Assembly: GCF_900182815.1 (NCBI RefSeq)
Contig: NZ_FXUA01000002.1
Span: forward strand, 868,001-932,000
Reading direction: 5' to 3'
Source: Algoriphagus winogradskyi
Lineage (GTDB): Bacteria > Bacteroidota > Bacteroidia > Cytophagales > Cyclobacteriaceae
Length of the DNA stretch: 64,000 bases
The notes beneath the pieces are model-generated. The model saw nothing but the letters and a program-made list of their open reading frames with translations, was not told the DNA's origin and made no database searches. This document shows positions 17,991 to 28,758 of the stretch, piece by piece. Each line of letters begins with the position of its first letter. Within the stretch, counting starts at the first letter, position 1. The position numbers and the translations under genes were made by a program.

Positions 17991-19181
17991 TTATTCTTTG
18001 ACCAGCCTACTTTTGTATACTGTATAGTCTTCTTGTTCTTCATCTCCAGTATATTTTTTCATCCACCAGATATCTTCACCAAGTACTGAAAAATCATACA
18101 GAATCATTTCTGGCAAACTTAGAGGGACAATGTCTCCCTTTTGAGTCAAAATCACTGTTCGTTTTTTTGATTCTTCATAGAGCTTAGCCTTTAGCTCTTT
18201 GGAAACTTCACCTGAAGCTGCCAGCGCCAAGTCACCCTTGTCTGATGGTGTTGGCTTATATGTAATTATTATATTTTCTCCATATTTTTCCAAATTGAGC
18301 ACTGACGAGGGATAAGGGTTGATCTTATTGTCAGAAATTTTACCGAAACTAACAGCTCCTTTTTCGAATCCCTCCCCAGCTACAAATCCGGTTAGATCTA
18401 GCTTTGTTTGATCTTTTAAAATAGGCTCTTCGCCAGACCAATCATAGGTATAAAGAATAGGCTCATTTTGAAACATGAGGTAAAGGAGTTGAGATTTCTC
18501 ATCGTATGTGAATACTGGTTTGAAATCATTAAAGAGAAATACGTTGCCATTAAGAAATTGAGATCCTTCAGGGAATGGTAGAAAGGTTTTGGTTTCCTCA
18601 GTTTCAAGATCTGTCAAAATTAGGTTATTTCTTGCTTGGAGATATTCAGGGCCGTAGTCGCCTGTCGCCTCTTCAATTATGTCAAGCGAATAAAGTAAAT
18701 ATTCTTTCTCTTCTTTTTCGATGACTTGATAAGATTTAAAAAGTGAAAATGCTCCTCCTAAACTCCATTGGTTTTGATAGATCCCGAAGTTTTGAACTAT
18801 GTCACCATTTTTCTTAAATACTTTTAGGCCATTCATGACGTCTAAAACCACCAAATTACCTGCTTTATCCAGTGTTAAATTTCCACTTGCAATAGAGAAA
18901 GCTCCAGGAATATCACCCGTTTTGTCCCACTTGTCGACTGGGTTTCCATCTCTGTCAAATACGTAAACATCAGAAGTAGCTCTATCCCTAAAAACAACAT
19001 GATTCTCATCGGCTGTCTGAAACATGAAAATTCGGGCAAGAATATCTTTTACCGTAACAGAATCTACTGTCTCCATGCGGTAGCTTGGAAGGCCACTTGA
19101 ATTGGTTTCAGACTGATGATCTTTTGTTTGGCAAGAAAATATCAGGATAGCAAAAAATGGAATAATGTAGGAAATCTTCAT
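17991..19181 (-). CDS. Six-bladed beta-propeller-like lipoprotein
   Basis: The 396-residue product has a lipoprotein signal ending LIFSCQTK. Repeated strand units such as DVYVFDRDGNPVDKWDKTGD and NLVVLDVMNGLKVFKKNGDI are typical of NHL/6-bladed propeller lipoproteins (DUF4934/DUF4221-like) abundant in Bacteroidota. These are thought to be outer-membrane or periplasmic binding scaffolds, with function mostly unknown. It is a monocistronic gene downstream of lolA on the same strand, with a 43-base gap and no terminator between, so it may be read through from lolA. Confidence 0.7.
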   Translation of the reverse strand: MKISYIIPFFAILIFSCQTKDHQSETNSSGLPSYRMETVDSVTVKDILARIFMFQTADENHVVFRDRATSDVYVFDRDGNPVDKWDKTGDIPGAFSIASGNLTLDKAGNLVVLDVMNGLKVFKKNGDIVQNFGIYQNQWSLGGAFSLFKSYQVIEKEEKEYLLYSLDIIEEATGDYGPEYLQARNNLILTDLETEETKTFLPFPEGSQFLNGNVFLFNDFKPVFTYDEKSQLLYLMFQNEPILYTYDWSGEEPILKDQTKLDLTGFVAGEGFEKGAVSFGKISDNKINPYPSSVLNLEKYGENIIITYKPTPSDKGDLALAASGEVSKELKAKLYEESKKRTVILTQKGDIVPLSLPEMILYDFSVLGEDIWWMKKYTGDEEQEDYTVYKSRLVKE

Positions 19182-19224
19182 ACATGTAGTATTAAGACTA
19201 CTAGTATAAGGAAAAAATAACCGA

Positions 19225-19878
19225 TTACCTTAGGTCAATCACTTCTATTCCTGGATATTGTTTCGCATCAAAGACAAAATAGGAGGAAGGTAGATTAGCA
19301 TCTACTTTGAGGTTTTTGAAAGTATACGAGAATACGCCTCCCTGGCCATCAAACATCTCCCAGCCTAGGAGATTTGAAGTGCTTTTATCGATCATCAGTT
19401 TGACCTGCTCGAAGGGTGCATTGTTTTTCTCTGCTAGCAATTCTACTATCTGAGCTGTTTTGCCTTGAAACTGCTTTTCGCTGAGCAGTTTGTAGCTATA
19501 GCCTGATTCGTAAATGCGATAAATGTTAGAAGGAGTAAGTTCTCCTTCCATCTGATCAGCATCGTTGATGGTTACTTCTTTATAATTATCAGATTGGATG
19601 TAAGTCCAAACTGTTTTGCCATCGTTGTAAATTTCCTGGTCTGGGAGTTTGAGGCGATATTGCTCGCCTTTGACGGCAATATCTCCTGACTGCCGATCTC
19701 CAGGTCCAGAGGCATCTTGGAAAGTGAAATCAAAATTTGCAGTAAACCCATTCATTGCCTGAAACTTTTGGCTCATTGCATCTAAAACAACTTTTGCTTT
19801 AGGATCTTTTTGAGCGGTCGCTTCGAAGGAGAATAGAATGGCTAGAAAAAGCGTATAAACTAGGGCGATTTTTTTCAT
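19225..19878 (-). CDS. lolA: Outer-membrane lipoprotein carrier protein LolA
   Basis: The 217-residue protein has a Sec signal peptide (MKKIALVYTLFLAILFSFEA, then TAQ) and the LolA fold: an amphipathic N-terminal helix with VLDAMSQKFQAMNGFTANFD and beta-strands ending YPGIEVIDLR. LolA ferries lipoproteins through the periplasm to the outer membrane. Its position right behind ftsK is typical for Bacteroidota. The 33-base gap implies one transcript. Confidence 0.9.
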   Translation of the reverse strand: MKKIALVYTLFLAILFSFEATAQKDPKAKVVLDAMSQKFQAMNGFTANFDFTFQDASGPGDRQSGDIAVKGEQYRLKLPDQEIYNDGKTVWTYIQSDNYKEVTINDADQMEGELTPSNIYRIYESGYSYKLLSEKQFQGKTAQIVELLAEKNNAPFEQVKLMIDKSTSNLLGWEMFDGQGGVFSYTFKNLKVDANLPSSYFVFDAKQYPGIEVIDLR

Positions 19879-19911
19879 GTAATGGTGCTGTTGGTACTAA
19901 TTGAACAGCTA

Positions 19912-22410
19912 TTACAAACTATTCAATAACCGTTCCAAACTAGCTTCATCCTGAATAAGCACCTCACGTGCTTTTGAGCCTTCAAAAGCTCCCACGATCC
20001 CCGCAGCTTCCAGTTGATCGATAATTCGTCCCGCGCGGTTGTACCCTAGTTTGAGCTTGCGCTGAATCAGAGAAGTACTGCCTTGCTGATGCATCACGAG
20101 TAGTCTTGCTGCATCATTGAAAAGTGGGTCAAGATCTGAAAAATCAACATCTCCAACAGAATTATCCGAATCTTCCCCTTCAAATTCAGGAAGTAAATAA
20201 GCGTCAGAATAGCCTTTTTGCTCACCGATCCAATCACAAATCGAATCAACTTCAGGTGTATCCAAGAATGCACACTGGATACGAGTCATCTCTGATCCAT
20301 GAGATAAAAGCATATCTCCCATACCTATCAACTGATCTGCGCCACCTGCATCTAGGATAGTTCTACTATCGATTTTTGAAGTCACACGGAAGGAAAGACG
20401 TGCAGGGAAATTCGCTTTAATAATACCGGTGATCACGTTTACAGACGGTCTTTGTGTAGCGACTACTAAGTGAATACCAATTGCTCGGGCCAATTGTGCC
20501 AGTCGTGCAATCGGACCTTCGATTTCCTTGCCAGCTGTCATCATCAAATCCGCTAACTCATCAATTACCAAAACTATGTAAGGCATAAAACGATGGCCTT
20601 TGTCTGGATTTAGCTTACGAGCAACGAACTTAGCATTGTATTCCTTGAGGTTTCTTGTGCCGGCATCTTTCAGAAGATTGTATCGATTATCCATTTCGAT
20701 GCAAAGAGAATTCAGCGTATAAATCACCTTTTTGGTATCGGTAATGATAGCTTCTTCCGCACCTGGTAGTTTGGCAAGGAAATGTCTCTCGATCTTGTTG
20801 AAAAGGGTAAGTTCTACCTTCTTAGGATCCACAAGGACGAACTTCAATTGTGAAGGATGCTTCTTGTAAATCAGTGAAGCCAAGATCATGTTCAGACCTA
20901 CCGATTTACCTTGACCGGTAGCACCAGCCATTAAGAGGTGCGGCATTTTTGCCAAATCGACTACAAAAACTTCATTGGAAATAGTTTTGCCTAGCGCGAT
21001 CGGAAGGTCCTTGTCTGAGCGCATGAATTTCTCCGTGCCCAAAACAGCCCGAGCTGGGACAAGCTCTCTGTTTTTGTTTGGAACTTCTATACCAATTGTG
21101 CCTTTTCCAGGAATTGGGGCAATAATTCTAATTCCCAAAGCCGCTAAACTCAGGGCAATATCATCTTCCAAATTCTTGATTTTGGAGATTTTTACTCCAG
21201 GCTCCGGGACGATTTCATAAAGCGTTACCGTAGGTCCTATAGTCGCTTTAATCTCCTGAATACCGATTTTGAAATTCTCAAGTGTTTCTACAATCTTGTT
21301 TTTGTTGTCTTCAAGTTCCTGTCGGCTTACGGTTACTTTTTGAACATCATATTCATTGAGTAAGTCTAGCGTAGGATATTTGTAATGGGGAAGATCAAGC
21401 GTAGGATCGTAAGCATCAAGATTCTCGACTTCTTCGGCTGTTTTCTCCTCTCCCGCCGGCTTCACTACAGAGAAGCTTTTCTCCTCAATTTTAGGCTCAT
21501 CTTCACGCTCTACGATTGGATCGAGAATGTTTAATTGAGGCACATCAAATGCTATTTCCTCCTTCTTTGGCTTAGGTGGTGATTCAGGGGTTAGTGCTAT
21601 AGGGGAACTTGCTTCTTCATCTTCCTCTTGTCCCTTGATGGTCCAAGAACTACCGTCATCATCGATTTCTTCTTCCTCTTCCAAATCTTCTTTAAACGGG
21701 TTTTTTACTGAAGCAGCAGATTCTATTTCTAATTCATCTTCATCCAATTCGGCATCTGAGCTTTTGCTGCTAAACCAGTCTAATTTGTCAATATCAAAGA
21801 AGAAAATCACAAAAATGAGCATGGATCCTCCCAGCAAAATAAAGGTTCCCCAGCTCAGAAAATCAGCGGAAAGCTTTGCTAATTCATAGCCAAAACCACC
21901 GGAAAGGAAGCTCCAATAAGAATAGCCTTGAATCAAAATGACTACATAACCAGTCAATAAACCTAGCCAGAATGTGAAAAAAAGCGCGAATGTGGTGTAT
22001 CTAGTGAGGGAAACCAGTGAGATTTTGAAAGCCCATTTGAATCCGAGTAAAAACAAAAATGGAGGGAATAGAAAAGCCGCAATCCCAAACCAGCGATAAA
22101 TCATCCAGTTGCCAGCTTGGGCACCGAGGTAGCCGAGCCAATTAGTAGATTCTCGGGCTGTATCTCGAATCGCCTCGTCGGGGTTATTCATGACTAGACT
22201 TTGATCTGCAGGGCCATTCAGGAGGTAACTGATAAATGCGATAAACAGGAAAATAGCCGTAGACATCAGCAAAATTCCCAGCGTCAAGCTGATCTTGGCT
22301 GTTTTTATCTTACCAAAGGAAAAGCTCGGTGCCTTGAAGCCTGCGCCTTTCTTTTTGGTGGGTTCTCCTTTTTTTCTAAAAGTATTGGTCCTAGGTGAAT
22401 TGGTGGCCAT
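19912..22410 (-). CDS. ftsK: DNA translocase FtsK/SpoIIIE family
   Basis: At 832 residues it has several N-terminal membrane segments (about 35-205), an acidic linker rich in Glu and Asp (about 215-340), the FtsK motor with Walker A GATGQGKSV (Lys502) and VDELADLMM as Walker B, and a C-terminal winged-helix gamma domain ending in ASLERLLNSL. It pumps chromosomal DNA through the closing septum and directs XerCD recombination. The acidic linker is low complexity but in frame with the rest. LolA follows. Confidence 0.96.
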   Translation of the reverse strand: MATNSPRTNTFRKKGEPTKKKGAGFKAPSFSFGKIKTAKISLTLGILLMSTAIFLFIAFISYLLNGPADQSLVMNNPDEAIRDTARESTNWLGYLGAQAGNWMIYRWFGIAAFLFPPFLFLLGFKWAFKISLVSLTRYTTFALFFTFWLGLLTGYVVILIQGYSYWSFLSGGFGYELAKLSADFLSWGTFILLGGSMLIFVIFFFDIDKLDWFSSKSSDAELDEDELEIESAASVKNPFKEDLEEEEEIDDDGSSWTIKGQEEDEEASSPIALTPESPPKPKKEEIAFDVPQLNILDPIVEREDEPKIEEKSFSVVKPAGEEKTAEEVENLDAYDPTLDLPHYKYPTLDLLNEYDVQKVTVSRQELEDNKNKIVETLENFKIGIQEIKATIGPTVTLYEIVPEPGVKISKIKNLEDDIALSLAALGIRIIAPIPGKGTIGIEVPNKNRELVPARAVLGTEKFMRSDKDLPIALGKTISNEVFVVDLAKMPHLLMAGATGQGKSVGLNMILASLIYKKHPSQLKFVLVDPKKVELTLFNKIERHFLAKLPGAEEAIITDTKKVIYTLNSLCIEMDNRYNLLKDAGTRNLKEYNAKFVARKLNPDKGHRFMPYIVLVIDELADLMMTAGKEIEGPIARLAQLARAIGIHLVVATQRPSVNVITGIIKANFPARLSFRVTSKIDSRTILDAGGADQLIGMGDMLLSHGSEMTRIQCAFLDTPEVDSICDWIGEQKGYSDAYLLPEFEGEDSDNSVGDVDFSDLDPLFNDAARLLVMHQQGSTSLIQRKLKLGYNRAGRIIDQLEAAGIVGAFEGSKAREVLIQDEASLERLLNSL

Positions 22411-22463
22411 GTATTCGATTCAAATCCGATTTAAGTTAAGATTAATGAATTTAGATTGACAAA

Positions 22464-23504
22464 TTACTGTGAAAAATAAGCCAACAATCCTTTTTTAATC
22501 TTTTTGATCAATGCAGGTCCCTCATAAATCATGCCCGAGTACACTTGAATCAAGCTAGCTCCAGCCTCTAGTTTTTCAATTGCATCCTCGGCCGAAAAAA
22601 TTCCTCCCACCCCAATGATCGGGAACGCCTTATTCGACTTATCAGAAAGATATCGGATGACTTCAGTACTTCTTTTGCCTAGCACTTTTCCGCTTACCCC
22701 TCCAGCTCCTATGGCTTGTACTTCAGCCTCGGAAGTGCTCAGTTGCGAACGATCGATGGTTGTGTTGGTCGCTATTACCCCATCAATTTTTGTTTCTTTC
22801 ACGATTTCAATGATATCGTCCAATTGTCCGTCCGTAAGGTCTGGAGCAATTTTTAGAAGAATTGGTTTAGGCTTTGTCTTGAGGTCATTCGCATTTTTTA
22901 CGGCCTGAAGCAGGGCTTTAAGCGGTTCTTTTTCCTGCAAATCTCGAAGATTTGGCGTGTTTGGAGAACTCACATTCACGACGAAATAATCCACGTGATC
23001 ATGCAGTGCTTCCAGACAAATCAAATAATCGTCAATAGCATTTTCATTCGGTGTGACTTTGTTTTTACCGATATTCCCACCTACAAGAACATTAGATTTG
23101 CGTTTTTTCAATCGTTCCACCGCTTCGAAAACGCCTCCATTATTGAAACCCATTCGATTGATCAGTGATTCGTCTTGGGGAAGTCTAAAAAGCCTGGGTT
23201 GTGGATTTCCTTCTTGAGGTTTTGGAGTCAAGGTTCCTATTTCAATAAAACCAAAACCGAGCATGGCCATTTCATCGATGACTTTCGCATCCTTGTCAAA
23301 ACCTGCCGCCAAGCCAACGGGATTCTTGAATTTCAGTCCAAATACTTCCCGCTCAAGCTTTTTATCCTCTAATCTAAAAGTGGATTCTACGATCGACCCA
23401 ATAATAGGAAGATTGAAGCCGAACCGAGTCAGATCTACAGTAAAGTGATGAGCAGCTTCTGGTTTTTTTAAGAAAAAAAGTGGTTTGAGTAGGGATTTAT
23501 ACAC
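22464..23504 (-). CDS. pyrD: Dihydroorotate dehydrogenase (quinone), class 2
   Basis: This 346-residue enzyme oxidises dihydroorotate to orotate with FMN and passes electrons to quinone. The family motifs [35 protein letters not shown] (with the catalytic serine) and [15 protein letters not shown] are visible, along with the N-terminal hydrophobic membrane-contact helix of class 2 enzymes. The start is GTG at 23504, just 26 bases below a TAnnTTTG element. It is a single gene, separated from ftsK by 53 bases. Confidence 0.96.
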   Translation of the reverse strand: MYKSLLKPLFFLKKPEAAHHFTVDLTRFGFNLPIIGSIVESTFRLEDKKLEREVFGLKFKNPVGLAAGFDKDAKVIDEMAMLGFGFIEIGTLTPKPQEGNPQPRLFRLPQDESLINRMGFNNGGVFEAVERLKKRKSNVLVGGNIGKNKVTPNENAIDDYLICLEALHDHVDYFVVNVSSPNTPNLRDLQEKEPLKALLQAVKNANDLKTKPKPILLKIAPDLTDGQLDDIIEIVKETKIDGVIATNTTIDRSQLSTSEAEVQAIGAGGVSGKVLGKRSTEVIRYLSDKSNKAFPIIGVGGIFSAEDAIEKLEAGASLIQVYSGMIYEGPALIKKIKKGLLAYFSQ

Positions 23505-23529
23505 GGGATATCAATTAGCGTTCGTGTGG

Positions 23530-23537
23530 CAAAGATA
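23530..23537 (-). promoter_or_regulatory. Candidate -7 element for pyrD
   Basis: The minus strand reads TATCTTTG, an exact TAnnTTTG match, 26 bases upstream of the pyrD GTG. No convincing TTTG is seen at the -33 position. Confidence 0.5.
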
Positions 23538-23670
23538 TCGTTTTATAAAATTTGACGATTGGAAAAATGAAATCAATTTATTTTCGCTGATACGTTTGGG
23601 GGTATTGAGGAGTTTAGTTTTGACTTTGATCGTTTAAGTCACATAAGCGGTGTCAAAGGGTATCTTATTT

Positions 23671-23762
23671 TGCAAAGGGCTGAAAGCCCTAACTATCTAA
23701 ACCCAGCTCGATGGGGCTGGACAATTAAAAATATTAATAGATAAGCCCTGAAAGGGTGAAAT
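23671..23762. repeat. REP-like palindrome cluster in the pyrD-M28 peptidase gap
   Basis: Three short inverted repeats follow each other: AGGGC-TGAAA-GCCCT (23676-23690), CCAGC with GCTGG (23703-23720), and CCCT-GAA-AGGG (23746-23756). The pattern, with 'gaaa' loops around GGGC/GCCC stems, is like the REP sequences mobilised by IS200-like TnpA_REP proteins in Bacteroidota. No transposase gene is present here. The remaining intergenic bases (23538-23670) hold nothing recognisable. Confidence 0.5.
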
Positions 23763-23804
23763 ACATTTTTTTGATTGCCTTAATAACTCTGTTTTCCCTA
23801 TATC

Positions 23805-23838
23805 AAAAAAGGCTACTGGATTTCTCCAATAGCCTTTT
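23805..23838 (-). terminator. Rho-independent terminator for the M28 peptidase gene
   Basis: AAAAGGCTACTGGA and TCCAATAGCCTTTT form a nearly perfect 14-bp stem with a short loop, flanked by A/T runs on both sides. It is 22 bases beyond the stop of the minus-strand peptidase and could also stop transcription from the left. Confidence 0.8.
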
Positions 23839-23859
23839 GAGTACTAAGAGCTTAAATAA

Positions 23860-25356
23860 TTATCTCTCAGTTCTAGTGTTTGTGCCATCAACTCTTGGCT
23901 TATTTTCTCTGTTGGCAACGTCCCAAACTGTGTGGAAAATCAATCTAGCTCTCTTTTCCATTAGAGGGAATTCAATTTTATCCACCGTATCCGTTACTTG
24001 GTGATAATCGTCGTGAACTCCGTTGAAGAAGAATGCTACTGGGATGTTATGCTTTGCAAAGTTGTAATGGTCTGATCTGTAGTAGAATCTGTTTGGATCA
24101 TCTTCGGCATCGTATCTATAATCCAAGATCAAGTCAGAGTAAGTGATGTTGTTGTATTCCAAGATTTTTTTCAAATCTGTAGATAGCATTTCAGAGCCAA
24201 TCACATAGACGAAATCAGTGTTTTCAGCATCTTGATATTCGTAATCAATACGACCTACCATGTCAATGTTGAAATTTACTACTGTGTTTTCCAAAGGGAA
24301 TATTGGGTGCTCAGAGTAATACTCAGACCCTAAAAGGCCTTTCTCTTCACCAGTTACGTTTAGAAAAAGGATTGATCTTCTTGGCTTGATGCCGTCTTTT
24401 GCTGCTGCAGCGAAAGCTTCAGCGATTTCAGTTACAGATACTGTTCCTGATCCATCATCATCAGCGCCGTTAAACACTTCACCGGTACTGCTGACACCTA
24501 CGTGATCGTAGTGGGAAGAAATAACAACTAGCTCATCTTTCTTATCAGTTCCTTCTAGGTAGCCCATTACGTTAGAGCTTTCCACTTCTTCTACTTTCTT
24601 TTCGATTTGGTAAGTAGCTTTTTGAGATTTGATTGACTCAGGATTTGATTTTGCTGCTTCTTTTAGATCCTCAACAGGAGTATTGAAAAGCTCAGCCATT
24701 TTATCAGAGCTTACCATGAATACAGGCTTTTGCTCTACAGGTTTCGCAAATCCAACCCTTCCTTTTCCAGCTAAGCTTTGATAACGTCCTGCAATACGGT
24801 CAAAATTTGCCTGACCTTCCATGCTTACGATCACGATACCAGCTGCTCCGGCGTCCATTACTTTGGTCAAAAGATCGTTTGATCTGACGCCTACAGCCCA
24901 GATGCCGACTAGTTTGCCTTTTACATCAACTTTAGCCAAGTTTTCATCTGAAACTAATCCTAGGAATACAAGATCAGTTTTGGTGGCTTTTTTCATGTCG
25001 CCATCGCCGATGAAAACAAAGTCTTCATTATTGACAAGCTTGTTTTTGCCTACTTTCAAAGAAACATCACCGAAAGATGAGCTTACGAGTTCTACTGCCT
25101 GTAGGTAGCTACCTGCTACTGGGCCAGTCAAACCGATTTTTTTGTAGAAATCAGCTAAATAATTAGCAGCAACTTTTTGTTCTTCAGAGCCAGTATCTCT
25201 GCCTTTCATTTCGTCAGAAGCAAGATAAGTAAGGCGCTCTTTAAGATCTCCGGCGGTAATTGTGTTGGCGTATTTCACCTGTGCAGGTTGCTGCGCCAAC
25301 GACGGAAGTGCAAGCCCTAGAGCTATTGCGCCCGTCAATAACAGACTTTTATTCAT
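23860..25356 (-). CDS. Secreted M28 family metallopeptidase with PA domain
   Basis: The 498-residue protein (ATG at 25356, giving the signal peptide MNKSLLLTGAIALGLALPSL then AQQ) has a protease-associated insert (about 90-240) and an M28 zinc aminopeptidase domain (about 275-480). Metal-binding segments are SSHYDHVG, GADDDGSGTV, TGEEKGLLGSEYY, NIDMVGR and a late HYNFAKHNIPVAFFF. M28 enzymes are dinuclear zinc exopeptidases acting in the periplasm or outside. A longer frame from 25398 would place a non-signal stretch first. It is followed by its own terminator. Confidence 0.92.
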   Translation of the reverse strand: MNKSLLLTGAIALGLALPSLAQQPAQVKYANTITAGDLKERLTYLASDEMKGRDTGSEEQKVAANYLADFYKKIGLTGPVAGSYLQAVELVSSSFGDVSLKVGKNKLVNNEDFVFIGDGDMKKATKTDLVFLGLVSDENLAKVDVKGKLVGIWAVGVRSNDLLTKVMDAGAAGIVIVSMEGQANFDRIAGRYQSLAGKGRVGFAKPVEQKPVFMVSSDKMAELFNTPVEDLKEAAKSNPESIKSQKATYQIEKKVEEVESSNVMGYLEGTDKKDELVVISSHYDHVGVSSTGEVFNGADDDGSGTVSVTEIAEAFAAAAKDGIKPRRSILFLNVTGEEKGLLGSEYYSEHPIFPLENTVVNFNIDMVGRIDYEYQDAENTDFVYVIGSEMLSTDLKKILEYNNITYSDLILDYRYDAEDDPNRFYYRSDHYNFAKHNIPVAFFFNGVHDDYHQVTDTVDKIEFPLMEKRARLIFHTVWDVANRENKPRVDGTNTRTER

Positions 25357-25658
25357 GTGTTTATAATTTGGATTTTTAAAGAATCTGGAACCTCGCATGT
25401 TTTATGGTAGTATTAGTTTTTAACCAGTAGATCATGCTCGAATTCATAAGTATTAGTTTGATTTTTTGATTTCTGACTAAAATTTCCCTGAATTCACTCA
25501 AATAGAACCTTGAGTGAAAAGAGTTCTAATTTCAATCAATTAGCATTTCATGCGCTAAACTAGAGAAATTTTCTACCCTTCAATAAACCGTTTATAAATT
25601 TTGATCGAACAAAAGGGAAATAATGCGGTTCATGAAAGCATTATCTTTCAATAAATTG

Positions 25659-25666
25659 TACCTTTG
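25659..25666 (+). promoter_or_regulatory. Candidate -7 element for gcvP
   Basis: TACCTTTG exactly matches TAnnTTTG, 59 bases upstream of the gcvP ATG, and sits in the common Cytophagales context TTGTACCTTTGC. The rest of the 368-base gap between the two divergent coding starts (25357-25724) is AT-rich, and I found no glycine riboswitch. Confidence 0.55.
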
Positions 25667-25724
25667 CGCCTTGAAAATTCAGCAGATTTCAAACCCAAAT
25701 AGTTCATCGTCTTAACGTTCTTAT

Positions 25725-28613
25725 ATGAAGATCAATCTTTCTAATGCTGTCAAATTTGAGAGCAGACACAATGGCCCGACAGATTCAGAAATCTCAGCAA
25801 TGCTGGAGAAAATCGGTGCCTCATCTTTAGAGGAATTAATCAACCAAACTGTACCAAAATCTATACAATTGGATCGCCCATTGGATCTTCCGGCGGCGAA
25901 GTTAGAGTCGGAATTTTTGAAGGATTTCAAAAAACTGGCTTCCAAAAATAAGGTATTCAAATCATTCATTGGGCTTGGATACTATGACACATTAGTTCCA
26001 GGTGTGATTTTAAGAAATGTGCTTGAGAATCCAGGATGGTACACTGCATACACCCCTTATCAGGCAGAAATCGCTCAAGGTAGATTGGAAGCCTTGATCA
26101 ATTTCCAAACTGTTGTGATGGAATTGACAGGAATGGAGCTTGCAAATGCATCTCTTCTGGACGAAGGAACAGCTGCAGCTGAAGCGATGAATATGCTTTT
26201 TGCGGTGAAACCAAGAGAGAAAAAGAACGCAACCAAATTCTTTGTAGACGAAAAAGTATTCCCTCAGACCAAGGCTGTACTTGAAACTAGAGCCGAGCCG
26301 GTAGGAATTGAATTGGTTTTTGGGTCTATTGATTCGTTGGACCTGACGGACGAGAATCTTTATGGAGTATTATTCCAATATCCAGATGCTGACGGTGAAG
26401 CGCGTGATTACTCAGCCATCGTTGCTGCTGCAAAAGAAAACAATGTAACCACAGCATTTGCTGCTGATCTTTTGGCATTGACACTTCTGACAGCTCCAGG
26501 TGAAATGGGGGCAGATGTAGTGGTGGGATCTTCGCAGAGATTTGGTGTTCCTATGGGCTATGGTGGGCCACATGCAGGTTTCTTCGCCACCAAAGAGGCT
26601 TACAAGCGTCAGATTCCGGGAAGAATTATTGGTGTTTCTCAGGATCGTGAAGGAAACAAAGCGTACAGAATGGCTTTGCAGACTCGTGAGCAACATATCA
26701 AAAGAGAAAAAGCAACTTCTAATATTTGTACTGCACAGGTTCTTCTAGCTGTAATGGCTAGTTTTTATGCAGTTTATCACGGCCCAAAAGGTCTGAAAAA
26801 CATAGCGCTAAGAACGCATGGACTGGCTAAATTAACGGCAAAGGCTCTTGAACAATTAGGTTACGAAGTGCCTTCCAAGAATTACTTCGATACTATCAAA
26901 GTAAAAATCGAGTCTAAGTCGCTTAATGCAATCCAGTCATTGGCACTTTCTGCGGAAATGAATTTCCGTTACGATTACGATACGGTATTCTTGACTTTTG
27001 ATGAGGCTAAGACATTAGAGGATATCACGTCGGTTGTTGAAGTTTTTGCGAAAGCAAAGGGAGTAGACGCTCCAGATCTTGCTGCTTTGGCTTCTGAGAT
27101 CGAATTGGATCTTCCGGAAGAATTGGTAAGAACATCTGAATATTTGACTCACCCGGTTTTCAACGAGTACCAAAGTGAGCACGAGATGCTTCGCTATATC
27201 AAAAGGCTTGAGAACAAGGATTTGTCATTGGTTCACTCTATGATTTCTTTGGGGTCATGTACGATGAAGCTTAATGCTACTGCGGAGATGATCCCGGTGA
27301 CTTGGCCTGAGTTCGGACAGATGCACCCATTTGCACCAACCGATCAGACTGCAGGATACCAAGAGCTTTTTGCAAATTTGAGACATTGGTTGAATGAAAT
27401 CACAGGTTTTGCAGATACTTCCCTACAGCCAAATTCTGGTGCACAAGGTGAGTTTGCTGGATTGATGGTCATTCGTGCTTATCACCAAAGCCGAGGAGAT
27501 CACCACAGAAATGTAGCCTTGATCCCAACTTCTGCGCATGGCACCAACCCTGCTTCCGCTGTTATGGCTGGAATGAAAGTGGTTTTGGTAAAATGTGATG
27601 AAAAAGGAAATATTGATATCGAGGATTTAAGAGCGAAGGCGGAAGCAAATGCTAATGAGCTTTCTTCGCTTTTAGTAACTTATCCTTCTACACACGGTGT
27701 ATTCGAAGTAGCCATTCAGGAAATCTGCCAGATTATTCACGACAATGGTGGACAGGTTTACATGGATGGAGCTAATATGAATGCACAGGTTGGATTGACT
27801 AGCCCGGGCAGAATTGGGGCTGACGTTTGTCACTTGAATCTTCACAAGACTTTCTGTATCCCTCACGGTGGTGGCGGACCTGGTATGGGCCCAATTTGCG
27901 TAGCAAGTCATTTGGCGCCATTCCTTCCTGGCAACCCAGTAGTGAAAGCAGGCGGAGAGCAGGCGGTTTCTTCTATCTCAGCAGCACCTTATGGTAGTGC
28001 GAGCATTTTACCAATCTCTTACGCTTACATTGCTATGATGGGTGGTGATGGATTGAAGAATGCTACGAAAATGGCAATCTTAAATGCTAACTACATCAAA
28101 GAAAGATTAAAAGATCATTTCCCTATTCTTTACACAGGTACGCAAGGAAGAGCTGCTCACGAAATGATCGTGGATTGCAGAGGTTTCAAGGAAGTGGGTG
28201 TGGAAGTAGAAGATATCGCGAAACGATTGATGGATTATGGCTACCATGCGCCTACAGTTTCCTTCCCGGTTGCTGGTACGTTGATGATCGAGCCAACTGA
28301 GTCGGAGACTAAAGCTGAACTGGATAAATTCTGCGACGCCTTGCTTTCTATCCGTGCGGAGATCCAAGAGATCGAAGATGGAAAAGCTGATAAAGTAGAG
28401 AACGTGTTGAAAAATGCGCCGCATACAGCTATGATGGTGCTTTCAGATGATTGGAACTTGCCATATTCTAGAGAGAAAGCAGTTTATCCACTTGAATACG
28501 TGAAAGGAAATAAATTCTGGCCAAGTGTACGCAGAATTGATTCTGCTTTCGGTGACAGAAACTTGATCTGTAGCTGTATTCCCGTGGAGGATTATGCAAG
28601 CGAAGAAGCTTAA
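25725..28613 (+). CDS. gcvP: Glycine dehydrogenase (decarboxylating), P-protein
   Basis: The 962-residue single-chain P-protein carries both the N-terminal and C-terminal halves of the homodimeric form. It decarboxylates glycine with PLP and hands the aminomethyl group to lipoyl H-protein. The PLP lysine is Lys708 in [19 protein letters not shown]; other motifs are [10 protein letters not shown] and [13 protein letters not shown]. The length fits the 950-970 norm. It is monocistronic with a strong terminator; lipA nearby provides the lipoyl cofactor of the same system. Confidence 0.97.
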   Translation: MKINLSNAVKFESRHNGPTDSEISAMLEKIGASSLEELINQTVPKSIQLDRPLDLPAAKLESEFLKDFKKLASKNKVFKSFIGLGYYDTLVPGVILRNVLENPGWYTAYTPYQAEIAQGRLEALINFQTVVMELTGMELANASLLDEGTAAAEAMNMLFAVKPREKKNATKFFVDEKVFPQTKAVLETRAEPVGIELVFGSIDSLDLTDENLYGVLFQYPDADGEARDYSAIVAAAKENNVTTAFAADLLALTLLTAPGEMGADVVVGSSQRFGVPMGYGGPHAGFFATKEAYKRQIPGRIIGVSQDREGNKAYRMALQTREQHIKREKATSNICTAQVLLAVMASFYAVYHGPKGLKNIALRTHGLAKLTAKALEQLGYEVPSKNYFDTIKVKIESKSLNAIQSLALSAEMNFRYDYDTVFLTFDEAKTLEDITSVVEVFAKAKGVDAPDLAALASEIELDLPEELVRTSEYLTHPVFNEYQSEHEMLRYIKRLENKDLSLVHSMISLGSCTMKLNATAEMIPVTWPEFGQMHPFAPTDQTAGYQELFANLRHWLNEITGFADTSLQPNSGAQGEFAGLMVIRAYHQSRGDHHRNVALIPTSAHGTNPASAVMAGMKVVLVKCDEKGNIDIEDLRAKAEANANELSSLLVTYPSTHGVFEVAIQEICQIIHDNGGQVYMDGANMNAQVGLTSPGRIGADVCHLNLHKTFCIPHGGGGPGMGPICVASHLAPFLPGNPVVKAGGEQAVSSISAAPYGSASILPISYAYIAMMGGDGLKNATKMAILNANYIKERLKDHFPILYTGTQGRAAHEMIVDCRGFKEVGVEVEDIAKRLMDYGYHAPTVSFPVAGTLMIEPTESETKAELDKFCDALLSIRAEIQEIEDGKADKVENVLKNAPHTAMMVLSDDWNLPYSREKAVYPLEYVKGNKFWPSVRRIDSAFGDRNLICSCIPVEDYASEEA

Positions 28614-28635
28614 TTGGTTCCGCAATATATAAGTT

Positions 28636-28664
28636 AAGGGCTGCCATTCGGTAGCCCTTTTTCC
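28636..28664 (+). terminator. Rho-independent terminator of gcvP
   Basis: AAGGGCT and AGCCCTT form a stem around a 10-base loop and a T-rich tract follows, 23 bases beyond the gcvP stop. Confidence 0.8.
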
Positions 28665-28758
28665 GTTTTACCCGCTGAGTGCAAAAAGTTTTTGCAGAGG
28701 TCACAGAAGTCATAAACTCTAGATGCAGTTGGTTGAAGTTTTCAGACTTGGACCATTA

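Noticed and set aside
25399..25724. Glycine riboswitch upstream of gcvP
   Set aside because: I could not find the tandem glycine aptamer pattern, and the promoter candidate leaves only about 50 bases of leader.
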